From Tethya wilhelma (lineage: Eukaryota > Porifera > Demospongiae > Tethyida > Tethyidae): 64,000 nucleotides of DNA. Numbering within the stretch: position 1 is the first letter of the stretch; each line of letters opens with the position of its first letter. The position numbers were made by a program, and so were the translations under genes. Shown one piece after another: positions 22,954 through 37,500 of this stretch. Under the pieces are notes generated by a model, which saw only the letters and a program-made list of their open reading frames with translations, had not been told where the DNA came from and ran no database searches. The DNA lies in assembly GCA_964030475.1 (NCBI GenBank), contig CAXIPT010000001.1, forward strand, positions 15,089,530-15,153,529. Reading direction: 5' to 3'.

Positions 22954-25338
22954 TTATAATCGTACATAAAACAAAACGTTTGAACACAATAGTGACAATA
23001 ACTTACATTTGCTCATGGGATGACTTGCTAGAGCACTTGGAGTGGCAGAGGAGGTGGAGTGAAGGTGGGAGGCAACTGACTCTGACTTGGTACACATGCT
23101 GTGGGAATCAACAGTGCTTGAAATGACAGAATCCAACTCTGCACGATCACAAAGATACAGTACATGATCATCAATTGATTCAGGTACACCAGAAGCAAAA
23201 TTGTCATATGTTAATAAATTAGCTTACTTTTAGATCTTGATGATCGCTTGGTAGTGCGAGGTCTTCTCAACCTGAAGAGAAGTGGAGAGAAAGAGAGAGG
23301 TAATACTTGTTCTAAGCTAAAACTAATGGCCATGCGTGATCTTATGCTTACATTGGATCGTGCACCACTGTTTCAGATGGGAGTGATTCTCCAGACATTG
23401 ATCGTGTTCTAGAAGTAAAGAAAAAATAAATGAGGATAAAACCCAGAGCATTATTTCTTAATTCTCATCGATTGTAACGACACCAGCACACACATACATA
23501 CACATGTAGCAACTTACGTCACATAGTATAGCAGCTGTCCAAAATAGTTAGGGTTGGTAGTGCTAGGTCCCTTCACGATGGCTCTGGAGGTCATTGCACC
23601 ATCCACACTATGAAGGAGAGTGTCATTCACATAGATACGGTAACCCAACACAAAACAACCATTATTGCAACCATTCAAGTCACGTCTGGAATATGGAAGA
23701 AAAGCAAAGAAAACTAATCAAAGTGCAACTCTTTAAAAATTGTTTGAATAACTTACTCAACAGGGCTCCATGTTACAGTGAGAGTTGAGTGGGTGTTGGG
23801 TACCATTCTAACTTGTTGAGGGGAAGCAGGTCCTTTGTGAAGATGAGGAGGGTAACCCCTGCTATTAAGATGATGATGATTGTAAGTTCCAGTGGTCAAG
23901 GGACCATTATCATTCTCCTCCCTCACTGGCTCATCAATGAGAGTATCGAGGGTACTGGGCAGGGGACTAGGACAGAGAGTGCCTGAGGTGGACTGGGAGA
24001 CCAACCCATGCTCCTCGTAATAGTGATGTTTCAGGTGAGAACTGGGCACGCTCAGTGTATCATTGCCATGGTGATACTCATCGTGATGCTGTGGCGTGCA
24101 TGAGAAAGTGTCCAACTTTGAAGAGCAGCAGTTGTGGCACTCGCAAGCAGGGTGTAGCTTGGGACTCACAGGGTAGTCTGTCACTATCCCACTGGTGTGA
24201 CTGCTCCCGATACTCTTGGTGTCTTCACAAGGTTCACCTTGCAGCAGTGTCATCTCGTGAGGATAGAGGCTACAAGGACAACTGTCAGCTGTGGTAGTGG
24301 TACATGAGTGAGTGTAGTGAGCAGAGGTATCATTGGGAGACAGCTCTTTGGAGAGGTGGACTGGGTGGTGTGTAGTGGCAGCGATTGAAACGGAGAGACT
24401 AGTATTCCACATAAAACTGTGTACAGTGATAGTAAAACAATGTGTGCTAATGGCCATTTTGATACTGAACAAATTCAACAAGTCTACTCTCCCAGGGGGA
24501 AAAAATGAAGGATCGGTTTCAAAGCAACCACAGTCTCACCACTATTTACACGAATCAAAATGGTTCTTGAATCATAAACATCAAGGTCTTCTTTCTGATC
24601 TGTCACTGCTGGTTTACCGGCTCTTATGACAGTGAGATTCCAAAGGTCTGATTCATCACTGAATGCACCTACAGTGACGACTGTGAAACACTTTCTACAA
24701 CAAGCCACACCAACACAGCCGGAGGTGAGCATGGCTTGGGATCTCACCACCTTCTTGTTGAGGAGGACTTTATCAGTCAGTGGACAGTACCCTATCCATT
24801 GACTGTCAGGTTGAATAAGCATCAGTATATATATTGGAGATTTATTGATGGGGTTAATATGGGACAAGGAGGGACTCTTTTCACCAGCAGAGGAGGAATA
24901 TTCAGTGAAAACAAAATTGTGTCCCAAGAAACAGGTTGGAGCAGACAGGTTGAGCTGTGGTACACGTCTCATTCCTAGTTTCTGTTGGGAAAGAAAAGAC
25001 CTCACATTTGCTTTCAGGTTTTCTTCTTTGCATGCTTTGTCAGTTGAGATGCTGTCCACTTGTGAGATGAGTGATTTCAACTACGTTCTGTGTTTCAAGG
25101 CAACAGCAGCTAGCACGTGAAGAGAGAGGTGCTCATGGTACTCCTGAAACTTCTCTGGACTTAGGTTCAGTTGGTGGTAACAAGTGGTAATCCACAGACG
25201 TTCCAGGCCAGGACTCACGAGGAGACAGTCCCAATTGCGGCACACAAGACGACACCGTAGGAGATCTTCAATGTGGAGGAAACTTAGAATTAGCTCTACC
25301 AGTTCCAGAGGAAGAGAGCTGATTACAGGAGAAAACAC
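22954..25338 (-). pseudogene. F-box/FN3 fusion gene, copy B' (broken)
   Basis: The first exon (25338 down to 23757) opens with a recognisable F-box (LPLELVELILSFL, then CRLVCRNW and LERLW), the motif that in known proteins binds Skp1 of SCF ubiquitin ligases. A conserved region, a Cys/His-rich stretch and half of an FN3 domain follow; exons 23518-23685, 23352-23408, 23228-23271 and 22954-23138 complete it. Two lesions break it. A TAG at 25081-25083 stands where copy A' has TGG (Trp). A two-base gain at about 24490-24505 shifts the frame in the G/A run. No in-frame ATG precedes the F-box; the frame opens with GTG after an upstream TAG, so a 5' exon is missing or unseen. RNA-level correction or sequencing error cannot be excluded. 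Confidence 0.6.
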
Positions 25339-25562
25339 ACCTCGCAGATTTGTAGCATTGGTAAAGATCTTCAGAATAACTGGCTAAAAATGTACGTAGC
25401 TAGACGCTCTAACTAGCTAGAATGACGACCACTACCCGCACACAAAGCATTGGGACATCATGCATGAATTTAATAGGGGGTTGTTTGGGGAATTCACGTG
25501 AATATTCAACCCAAACATTAACATGATCGGATTTTGCAAAAATCCCAGTTCAATTTGATTTG
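25339..25562. promoter_or_regulatory. divergent gap upstream of receptor C
   Basis: About 225 bases lie between the F-box frame of B' (minus) and the ATG of receptor C (plus). The layout matches the gap upstream of receptor B. A bidirectional promoter is inferred from geometry alone. Confidence 0.4.
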
Positions 25563-28500
25563 ATGGCAGGTGTGTATCAGTGGATTGCTGTTTTGCTACT
25601 CTACTCATTGAACGGAGCACTAGTGGCTCAAGTCCCAGGTGAGCCAAAGTAAAAGTTTCACCATACCGGGGGTAATAGTTTTTTATTGGTGATTGCTATG
25701 CAAATAAAGTTTCATAATTAATTTTCAGGCTTTTTCTAGAATTTATTTTCGAAGGGGGAAATACTATATGGGTCCCACACCTACAATCATGTATTTCCAA
25801 TTGACACTTGTTAATACTGTTACAGCTATAATTGAAGTGGGGAAGATTCCCTCTCTTCCCTCTATCTAGAAAAACCTGGCCGGCTTGCCTTTGACCCCTA
25901 ACTTGCTAGTGCTAGCTATATAGCCTCTCAGAGACTAGCCATACACAATAGTCCTGTCAGGGTGGCCTTGGACATTCTCGTAGTTGCCAACCTCCAACTA
26001 AAAGTAAAAAAAGTGGGACATAAAAACGGCACTAGCAAAAATTTCGGAAAATTTAACAAAGCGACTAAATGCAAGAATGTTTCCAATGACCTTTGACCTT
26101 CAGGGAGTATAAAATGGCTGGACAGTGGGACGTAATTTGAGGTGACATCCACTTACATGTATCTTAGTAGATCGATGAAGGCATGGCTCTTCTTTTGAAT
26201 CTGTGTCTTAGTATTGATAAGATCGAACTTTTAATAAATACATGCTTAAAGATTAGCATAGTATGCAAGTAGGCCATAAACAGGGGGAATTATGAATTAA
26301 TACAAAATTCAAACAGAAACTTGGCATGCTGCAGTTGCAATGCTGCTGTGCATATGGCTTGGTGTTCAGTTAATTGTAGGTACGTATAAGACGTAAGATT
26401 TAAGTGGTTAGGGCTGTAATAAATTTATATAAAAGTTGTATTGTGTATTGAAACTCTTGAAATGAGTTGTTGATTCAGTGTAGCTAAAGTCCATCTGGTT
26501 TGAGAATGCCGCTGGAAGTGAAATAATGAGATTCATGCAATACTTAAATGAGGCAAAATAGCTAACTTTTGACTGGTAAGGTGTATAACATCCAACCAAT
26601 TTCAAATTTCAAGCACCATTAGAAAGTGCTTGTTCTCCTCGTTCTTTTGGTTGCTTTTCCAGCTTCCTATATAAGTTTTTCTACCGGCATTCTCAAACCA
26701 GATGGACTTTAGTTGCTTGGGGCCAGGGCAGGCAGTTATTTTCACAACCTGGGCCGAAAAACAACCATTAATTACATACAATGGAAACATTCCTGCATGG
26801 CCACTGCCCGGGTCAAAGGTCATCGAAGCATTCCTGCATTTAGCCACGGCTTTGTTGGCCATCTAAATGCAGGAAAGTAACTAGGTCAAAGGTCATTCGA
26901 ATCATTCCTGCATTTAGCGCAGTGTTTCCCCCAGGACAAAAATAAAGAGGGGAGGAAGTGGGGGGAGTTGCTTAAAATTCTCTGAAAAATTAGTAGTTTT
27001 ATATGTATTAGTATGGAGAGGGAGATATTTGAAAGGAGGAGGGAGCGCCCCCCTACCCCTCTTTGGGGGAAACACTGTTAGCGCCATATAATATTTAAAG
27101 CCACGCCTCTTTTACGTGGGGACACACCATTTTAATTGCAATAGTACAAAGTGCAAAAAGTTTCTAATGGAGCACCTACAAATTCAGTGCTACAGAAAGC
27201 TCAAGATTATGCTTATGTTGAGTATTTAACCATAATAGGGCCAATGTCCTGGAATACTGAGAAGTGTTTGACTTTTTTCAGAAAAATGCAACTTTTTGCC
27301 TAAAAGTTACTTTATTTCAACCCACCATTTCAGTGCAACCGGGACACCACCGGGACATAGGTTGAAATTCCTTGGCCATTCCTGGAGACTTGACAACTCA
27401 GTTAGTTGTATAAGATAGGATCCTCTAAACAGTTTATTCCATTGCTGGACCAATTCCATGGCATTCCCATGACAGCCTCGCTTGTTTGAAAGAGCATAAG
27501 GTTGGGAGTGAGAGGGGGGGGGAGTTGTGCATCCAGAGGACAAATTAAAATTCCCCAGGGAATTAAGTCCCGTGAACCATATTCCCCATGGAGAGTAGTT
27601 GCAGAACGTTTGGTTCTGGGGAATTCAGTCTGGTTTTGGTTTGCTTTGTCAAGAGTATATATTATATACTCTTGGCTTTGTGGATATAGCAGGAGTATTT
27701 TTCAAGCTCGAAAAACTAACTGGGCTAGCCTTGGCTTGCATCCACTGATAATTTGTGACCAGCCGCTCTTTAGTTGAAATTTGTGATGTACCATTTGTGT
27801 GACCCACTAGCCTGGCAACTTGAAATTTTCTAAAGATCATAAATCATGTGCATACGAGACCATGAGTGACCAATAAGAGCAAGACTTGAACCTTGCTAGC
27901 TTGGAGTCTAAAAACTTAATGGATTCATTTGGTGAGGTTTTCACTCTGCATGATCACAGTCTTTAGTCATCATGACCGATCAAGGAAGGCTGCATCATTG
28001 TGAAAGTTTGATCCTTGAGATAACTCTAGTCTTTGTCACGTAACTAAGAGCCGTGCAGTACTAACATTGATGTAGTGAGATAATTGTGATTGTACTTAGT
28101 GAACAATAAATACCATGAGTGTACTTACCGTGATATCAGTGCTGCTTGCATCACAGAATAGAAATGCACCAAGCAGACAAAAGTGCATCATTTTAGTGTT
28201 ACCAAAAATACCGCCAAATTCTCCAAGACAAGACAATTTATTTCCCCAGGAAATTCAGTCCCCTGAACCGTTTTACCCAGAACATTTTATTGGGGAATTT
28301 TGTCCCCCCAGACCAAATTCACCCAGACCAAATTTCCAGTGACAAGGTAGCCTCATTCCCAGGCTTTCCCCTTAGGCCATGCAAATTAAATTTTTAGTTT
28401 CTCGTCTGATAGACTTTTGAGAAGTACCCACGGGGCACGGTTGATTTTGATATTTGATATCACACTTCCCACTAATTAACCTGCTTTGCTAGCACGCACG

Positions 28501-31500
28501 CGCGTGGAGAGCTGAAATGACAGCATGCGCACGTAATTTGACCACACCCACGTAAAATAGTTTACGTCATTGCGAGGGTGAAATATCAAAGGTGAACATG
28601 GCGAGTTCGATACAGGTACGGGCGGGGACAAGGCATGCTAGCTTAATTAAGCCAGCATATACAAAGCAGCATTTCCATGGAACATTTATGCAACAATGTT
28701 GCTCCATGTATGGTGGTTTTGATTATGTAATTTAATTTAATATGATCATGTGTTGCATGGAAATGTTGTTCCATGTATGCTGGGCTCTAGCCTTGTACCC
28801 CGGTCACTCCCTTTTTTTGTGAGTGTTACACGCTAAAATTGAGTTACGGAGTGTACTACTAAATAGATATGGTGCCTCTTGTCTATATACTGAGCAAACT
28901 CACAAGGTATACATGTGTGTATAAGAGTGTGCAGAGAGTGTTGATACAGTCTGTATGTAAGCAGACAGCAGCTAGTGCTGTACATGTGTGTATGTAAAAA
29001 CTGTTTTAGAGCTAACCTGACAGCTGTGATTTGTAAACTTTGATCAGCTCGAAATTTGGTGCAGAGGTCAATGAAAACACAATAGGGAGTATTTGAAACA
29101 GTTAAATTTTTACATGAAATCCATCAGTTGTGAGTTTATCATATCACCCTCTAGCTCTCCCTCTTCATTACTCTATTATTACTTTCCTGCAGAGCTGACC
29201 CTCTTACTCAATGGTGAGGTTATACCTGAACATGAAGTACTAGACAAGGAAGATGTGGGTATACAGGCAAATCCAGATGGTGCACTCTCTGTTGTGTTTT
29301 CTGGTTCTGGAGGAAATCCTAGAATTATCTATCCATTTGGTGGCAATGTACAATCACCAAGTGTTGGTCAATTTTGGAGATTTACAACTGCGACATTCTC
29401 TAATAGTTCACGAATCCTCCGTTTGTTGAGAAGAGAAGAGATGAGGCAATGTTGTGTTCACGAAGGAGTCTGGAGATTCATAGTTCCTGATGGCAATGGA
29501 GAGAGGATCATCTATGTTGGACTATACACCCGTGGTAAGGTTAAATACAGAGGTATACTGGATAGGCTAATGATTGGATAACTGGTTAAGATTGGTGTGT
29601 CCTCTAAATATGCAGATGAAACCAACAGAGGTTCAATAAACACTATAATGTCATCAGATGTCACATTGACAGCAGTTAGTCCCCTGTTGACTGAGCCTCC
29701 AACCTATACTCTTACTGTTGCTACTGATGGAGGACCTCCTGGTAGTGTTAGCTGGACAATAGGTGGAGCACCAATCCCAGACAGCACTGTGACTACAAAT
29801 ATCAATAGTAATAGCCAGAGTGATTTGGAGAATGCTCACTATACCAACACACTGATGGCAAGAGGGAGACCAAGTGGTATCATCACATTTACTGCTAACA
29901 ACAGACGTACTACAACAGCTCAAAGTGTACAAATCATTATTCCATGTAAGTAGCACAATGTCATTCTTAGTAAGTTACTAATAAGTAATAATTGCTAGGT
30001 AAATTATTAACCATTGGCTGCACATAATGATGAGCAACAGGGTTGTAGTTGTTTTTTTGTCCGTTTGGAATGTCAATATCATAATAATACTCCATTTAAT
30101 GAGAGACAGATGTCTAGGTGGTGAAAAACAAAACAAAACAAAGCAAATAAACAAATATTGTGTTTACTAACAATATTTTGTTATTAATTTTTTTTGTTTT
30201 TGATAGAGCTATAGCTGGTACAACAATAATAAACCTGCATCCAGCGAGTTCTGTTGTTTTTCTACTATTGAATGCTTGCTTTGAGCTAGGCCATGCCCTA
30301 GCCTCGTACCCAGGCCCCTCCCATCAAGAAGGGAGAGGGCCTGGTACACACTGTTTGCGCATGGGCTAAGTTTTCTCTGTAATTTTCCACATAATTATTT
30401 TCATGAGGACCATCATATGGAGCAAGTAAATGATCACAACTGCTAACCATTGCACATGCACTATCGTAGGTCAAAGGTGAGTATAACTTTGTAATCTTTT
30501 ACTGCACGGAGAACTAACCGAAAAGATAAACAACTACATGTATGGAGATATCCAAATTCCCAGTGTTTACTGGGAAAATTGAGCATGCACAAACAGTGTA
30601 CCAGGCCCTCTCCCTTCTTTTGATGGGAGGGGCCTGGGTACAAGGCTAGCCATGCCCATGCCATTCATCATGTTCAAATTGTGCCAATGACCAAACTGCA
30701 CTGCATCACTCTGAACATGACAGGCATTAACATACTTCTTTATAACTACTAAACTCTAGTACAGCACCAAAGTGTAGTCACTTGAGACTCTACAATTAAG
30801 CAATGACCATAGTCAGAACTCTCTATAGCTCTGTCAAGTATCAATAATATTATAAATTATATCTAAAGCTCATTTTAGTAGGGATAGCTATATTAACTCT
30901 TATTACTACATAACAATGGATAACTTGTGATTTTCCTACATTTATCTTTCTCCACAGTTCCTGACCCACCTACTAATGTCCAAGCATCACAAGTTGGAGA
31001 GGGACAAGTTCAAGTCACTTGGACTGGAGTAACTAGTGCTACCACTGGATACAGTGTTGGTGTGACTGGCCAGTTAATTACAATCCTTTCTTCCTCATCA
31101 ACCAGTCATACAGCGTCTGGTGTTGCTACTGGTACTCTTGAGATCTCTATTGCATCTCTTTCTACAATGAATTCTCTGCTTCTGTATAGTACTGTGACAA
31201 CTACTAGTGTTGAAGTGTTAGGTAAGGATGTTTTACCCTTATACAGATAATTATAAATAATTTACCTTGAAAAATAATTATTGTAAAATTCTGTTCTGCA
31301 TGGTTCCAGCTCTTCCAACTCCTGTTGTCTTGAGTTCCTCTTCAGTTCTCTCCTCAACATCTCTAAGAGTTGAGTGGTCACTGTCTTCTGGTAGTGGGAA
31401 TAAGCCTGCTGATGAATTTACCATAACCTACACACGTACAAGTTGTCCACCTGAGGATACAGGTTCTGTGACAGTTAATGGCTCACTACGTACAAGAGAT

Positions 31501-34500
31501 ATTGATGGACTTGAAGAGTTCATCACATACACTGTCACAGTGACAGCTGTGTATAGGTTTGGAGGTTCTAATCCATCAGTTATGAAAGAGAGTGCTGAAA
31601 TGACATTGCAAGCCCTATCAGCTAGTATGTTTTTTGACTGCTCATAATTACCATACACTTACTCCATTATAACCATTCCAGGTGTGGCTCCTACTGGTGC
31701 TCCTCAAGGTCTCATGGAACAATCTGTGACCAGTACATCAATCACAGTGACTTGGAATGAAGTGAATTGTCTTGATCAAAATGGTGTCATCACTGGCTAC
31801 ATGATACAATATGTTGGAGACTCACAGACCACCACTGACTCATCCTCTGGTGCATCAAGGACTTACACAGTTGAGGGCTTGATTCCTTTCACAGAGTACT
31901 CCTTTTCAGTGGCTGCTGTGAATAGTGCTGGTACTGGACCATTCTCACAACCTTCATCTATCAGAACAGCTGAGGGCAGTGAGTATTGACCTCCTATATC
32001 TATTTGGTTTTCTTTTTTTAATTTTATTTTTATAATGTTTTTTATGATACATGTGTGGTTAATTTATTCTCTCCCCCCCCTCCCCCCCTCCTTATAACTC
32101 CTGCAGTTCCTAGTGCTATTCGCTCACTAATTCTCACTTCTCAGTTCACAACAGTTGACATAACCTGGCTTGAACCTGCCACACCAAATGGGGTCATTAC
32201 AATGTATGAGGTCTCATATACAAATGTTGACAGCACAGTCAGGACCATAACCAGCACAACATTGAGTGCCACAATCTCTTCCCTACAACCTGAGACAAGT
32301 GTCACTGTTACAGTGAGAGCATTCACAAGTGCTGGAGCCGGAGAGGCTGTTACTAGCACTACAACCACTCTACGCATACCACGTGAGTATAGGGTTGTGA
32401 GATTATCATAATTAATATTTCTATTAAATATTTCTTCCTGATTATTTCATACAATTTCTTGCTGACTACTATACTACAACTTTGTATTTTTTTATCAGAG
32501 TTAAGACTTGTACTCAATGGTGTGACTGTACCTGAGAATGAAGCTCTAGACAAGGAAGATGTGGGTGTCTATCCAGATGAAGATGGTGCACTCTCTCTTG
32601 TGACTCCCTATTCTGGAGGTCTCAGGTTTCAATTTACTGATGATACTGTAGTACCAGAAGAAAGTGCTAATTTCTTTTGGATCTCATCAACTCAAATGTT
32701 TCCTGATGGTTCACGGATCATCCGACTGACACGAAGAAGAGATGAAGAGCAATCTAATGTCCACGAAGGAATTTGGAGATGTTCATTTCCATCAGATGCC
32801 AATGGAAGTCAACAGAGTATCTACTTTGGCTTGTACACACAAAGTAAGCTTAAGTTACTTTGCACCACTTTTGTGATGCGTCCTAGTAAATTCCTGATTT
32901 CATAACTTTAATTTAATATATTTTCAGGGCTGACTTCAAATGGTGTTTTGAGTATATCCTCACCCCCCACATTGACGGCTGTTAGTCCCCTGTTGACTGA
33001 GCCTCCAACCTATACTCTTACTGCTATTACCACTGGAGGACCTCCTGGTAGTGTTAGCTGGACAGCAGGGAGTACAGTATTCACTAACAACACTGTAACT
33101 CTAACTACTAGAAGTAGTGCAACATACACCCACACACTGATGCTGACAGGGAGACCAAGTGGTGCCATCACATTTACTGCTACCAACAGACGTACCCCAA
33201 CTCCTCAAGCCAGTGATGTCACTATCACATGTGAATAATTGTACTTAGTACATCTATTCTGTAGTATCATCTATAGTCTTTTTCTTATTAATTCTATACT
33301 GCTTACCACAGTTCCTGGTCCACCTAGTGATGTCCAAGCATCACAAGTTGGAGAGGGACTAGTCCAAGTCACTTGGACTGCACCAGTTAGTACTGTCAGT
33401 GGATATTCTATTAGAGTGAATAGCCAGTCACCATCTACTAGTGTGTCAACCACTCCTCATATATTATCTGGAATTCCCCCTGGAACTCATGAGATCTCTG
33501 TTGTGTCTCTTTATACAACAAATGACCATCAACTGTACAGTACTGAGGCATTTGATACTGTTGAAGTGCGAGGTAAGTATTTATTGTAGAAGTATAGTTC
33601 TGCATCGTTAGTTTTCTATTTAATTCCAGCTCTCCCAACTCCTGTCATCTTGAGTTCCTCTTCAGTTCTCTCCTCAACATCTCTAAGAGTTGAGTGGTCA
33701 CTGTCTTCTATTAGTGGGAATAGGCCTGCTGATGAATTTAATATATCATATGTCAGTAATACAACAAGTTGTCCACCTGAGGATACAGGTTCTGTGACAG
33801 TCGATGGCTCGCTACGTACAAGAGATATTGATGGACTTGAAGAGTTTAGCATATTCACTGTCACAGTGACAGCTGTATATAGGTTTGGAGGCTCTAACCC
33901 ATCAGTTATGAAAGAAAGTATTGGGACAGTGACATTGCAAACCCCGTCTATTGGTAAGTTACAGTTTTCTCAATAATTATTTATGGATAGTTGATTGTAG
34001 TTCTACTTCAATATTTATTTATTAGCTCCCTCTAGTGCTCCATCAAGCCTCTCTGTACAAAATGTGACATCTACTTCTGTGGAGCTCTCTTGGAATGAAT
34101 TGCCTTGTCTTGATCAAAATGGTGTCATCACTGGATACATGATACGATATGTTGGAGACTCACAGACCACCACTGACTCATCCTCTGGTGCATCAAGGAC
34201 TTACACAGCTGAGGGCTTGATTCCTTTCACAGAGTACTCCTTTTCAGTGGCTGCTGTGAATAGCAATGGTACTGGACCATTTTCTGGGACACCCTTGACT
34301 GTTAGAACAGCTGAGAGCAGTAAGTATGTTAGCATGCATTATATGTGAAGGTTGTGATTATTGTACATAATCTATGTTTTGTTTGTTTTTTCCCCCACAG
34401 CTCCTGGTGCAGTCAACTCACTGACTCTCACTCCTAAGTTCACATCAATTGAAGTAACCTGGTCCCCACCTGACAGATCAAATGGGATCATAACGCAGTA

Positions 34501-37500
34501 TGAGGTCTCATACATTATTAATTCTGATAGAACTCTTATAACTACAAGCAACTCTACATTGGAGTTCACCATCTCTTCTCTGGAACCTGGGACTAGTGTC
34601 ACTATCACTGTGAGAGTGTTCACAAGGATTGGACCTGGAGAGACTCTAACCTTAAATGGCAGAACCCTCACAGCACCACGTAAGCTTACAATAATTTCCC
34701 GGCATTATTTTTTAATTTTGATTTTAAACTATTTTCACAACAAAATGTTTTCTAATGTAGCGCCAATAACCAATGTTCAAGTTATCGGTGTCAATGCTAC
34801 ATCAGTGAGAGTGACTTGGGAGCCTCTTGACATCCCTGAGATAACAGGATACCGGGTGTACTATTCTCTCTCTGAGAGCAGGAAGAGGCAGAGTGGTAGT
34901 TTTATAGAGGTGGAAGGACGAGAAACAAACTCTGCAACAATAGGAGGTCTTATCAGTGGTGCAACCTACTCCTTTAGTGTGGTGGGTGTGGCTAGACTGG
35001 AAGGAGAGGAGCCTATTGAAGGAGAGAGACCATCTAATCCATTGTCTGTTATTTTTCTTTCATCACCAAGTAGTACTTGTCCAGGTGAGTCCGTTATCAT
35101 GTCTGTGTCACTGGATATCACTGGAAATTAAATGATGTTATCTTAAGATAATACCGTACTGGCGCGTTATTAGGCACATGCGCTTATATTTCCAAAGGAA
35201 GAAAATAGGCGCTTAACAACGAAATGCGCGTAATAACGAGATACAATTAATTATTCCACGATCCACGTGCCACTAGCACGTGACTCTAGTAGCACTCTGG
35301 CCTGGCGCGCTAAGCGAGGCAATGGAGTTTTCCTTCCAAATGGACTCCGTTTGAAGTGTCAAGAGCAACAACGGGGCATGTGCTTATATTCGAGTGGGCG
35401 CTTATACACAGAGTGCGCCTAATAACGCGCCAGTACGGTAGAGACTTAACTTTGTTTTGTTAGGGGTCTATGGGACATTCAGACCATTCCTATGACGTAC
35501 TACTCTATGTATGATGTATGAACAGAATAAACAAATTTAAATGTAGTGTTATAATAATTATAATTATAGTTACTGTAAAAGGAATGCAGATCTCTTTGCT
35601 CGGCATGCACATTCCTTACTTGTGAATCAAGTTTCACTGACGTTTTACTACAAGATCATTGAGCTAGCTGTGTTTCATTACAGCGATATAGAGAAGCAAC
35701 CTCATAATTATGATTAATTCCTTTGTAAAAGATTCGCCCCTCCATATACACCACACTTCTTGTCAGATACAGATGTATAGTATAATATATATAATTATGT
35801 ATTTATAATTATTATAAGTCTTAATTCTCACAAACTATATAGCCATAGTTGTAGAACCTGTCATTCTATCCAAAGGCTTAAGCTAACTCTCTATAGGACT
35901 GGTACTCGTTTCCTAGCCTGCATGCTCCACAATCTAAAAGAAAAGGGCTACAGCATTAACTATATATGCTATAAATTTGATGTAGCCAGCTTCTTGTAGA
36001 GTTATTATCTATCCAATGGCATGTGGCTTTTAATGCGCATCTGCATTAGCCTGTTCTAACATTATAGTGCATATGTAGCTTTTACTACACTAAAATGTTG
36101 AAAAAAGTGAATGAACAAGTAATAAAAAAGCAGTGTAGGAATGGGCAGTACTGCCAAAATTGAACTTCTACAACACTGCCCATTCCTACACTGTTTCTAC
36201 TGTATTAATACTAGGTTGCCAATACATTGGAGCAGTGATTGGAACAGCATTTGCATCAGTTTTTGTGTACACTGTGGTTCTACTGATTGTACTGACACTG
36301 GTGTGGCTCTGTTGGAAAAGGAAAAGGTAGACAAATTAATACTGCAACATCTTATTTACCTCTCCAGTGTATATGTTGAGATCTAGCTGGGATTCAAACC
36401 CAGGTCTTTCAAAGTTTAGTCAAATGCTCTTACCAATGAGCTACTGGAGCTCACAGCCATTGGAGTAGAGAATATGTACTACTATTCGTAGACACTACCG
36501 CAGCTAAATTGAGTCTTATTTTGAGCTAGTTGCAAAGAAAAATAGCTGAAGTTGTGAAGAAGCAGCTTTGTTTGTCCAAGTACTTTATTTTTTTGGTTGT
36601 TTTTCAACATTTTGCCGCTTTAAACTCTGTAGCTCTTTTAAACACCACTAACACTGATCTCTTTTGTACAAAACTAAAGAAATGCGTGGGCATAGTAGCT
36701 GAAACTATTTTACGTGCCCATGCTCAATTAAGTCGGTTCTATTACGGAGGAGGGCCTGGGGACGAGGTTTTCGAGGAGGGAGGGGCCTGGGGACAAGGCT
36801 AATCAAGACCTACATGTAATGGCATGACGACATGACCTGCATAATGCAATGACTAATTTGGATAAAGTAACAAGTATGTAGAATGTAGGTACACAGTAAT
36901 GTATAAGAGTTGGGTACAAAAAATGAAGTAGTCATGTGCCGAAATTCAGAGACTTACCTTGTTTCATTGCTTTTTACCGCACTGCCCATTCCTACACTTC
37001 TAATTTTTATAAAATTTTTACTATACTTGTTCATTCACTTTTTTAAACACCAAGGTGCTCAATTGTATTCATACAGCAGAGACTAGTTGTATACAAAAGC
37101 AGACTGTGACTGTACATTTAATGCGCATGCGCATTATAAGTAATTGCAAACCACGTGGTCTATTGACGACCTTTACCTACATAAAAATGGCTAAATAAAA
37201 AGTACAGTATTTTATATCAAGAGTTTCAAAGCTGCCTAGATTTTGTTTGCTGCCTTTTCGCCAGCTAACAAGTCAAAAAGGACGTACTACAGATGAAATG
37301 AAGTCTCACTATATAGTTAAAGTTGGCTCAATGCCTTTAGTTTGTCTGGAAATCGCGTTCAAGTAAGTCAGTTAGGAAGGAAGGAAGGAAGGAAGGAGAA
37401 CAAATTTGCACTCTTGTGGCTTCTCGCCAGCGCTCTCTCCAGAGTGCTCCAGAAACTTTCTACCAGTTTTCTTGGTCAATACAGTAAGTAAACTGTCTGG

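Larger units (their letters stand above)
25639..29192. other. intron 1 of receptor C, repeat-filled
   Basis: This 3.5-kb intron separates the signal-peptide exon from the first Ig-like exon. I see no supported exon in it. It contains inverted repeats (see 26064-26843 and 26863-26917) and repeated CCCCAGG-AATT-AGTCCC phrases near 27553 and 28249. The small open frames here have no protein-like features. Confidence 0.5.
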
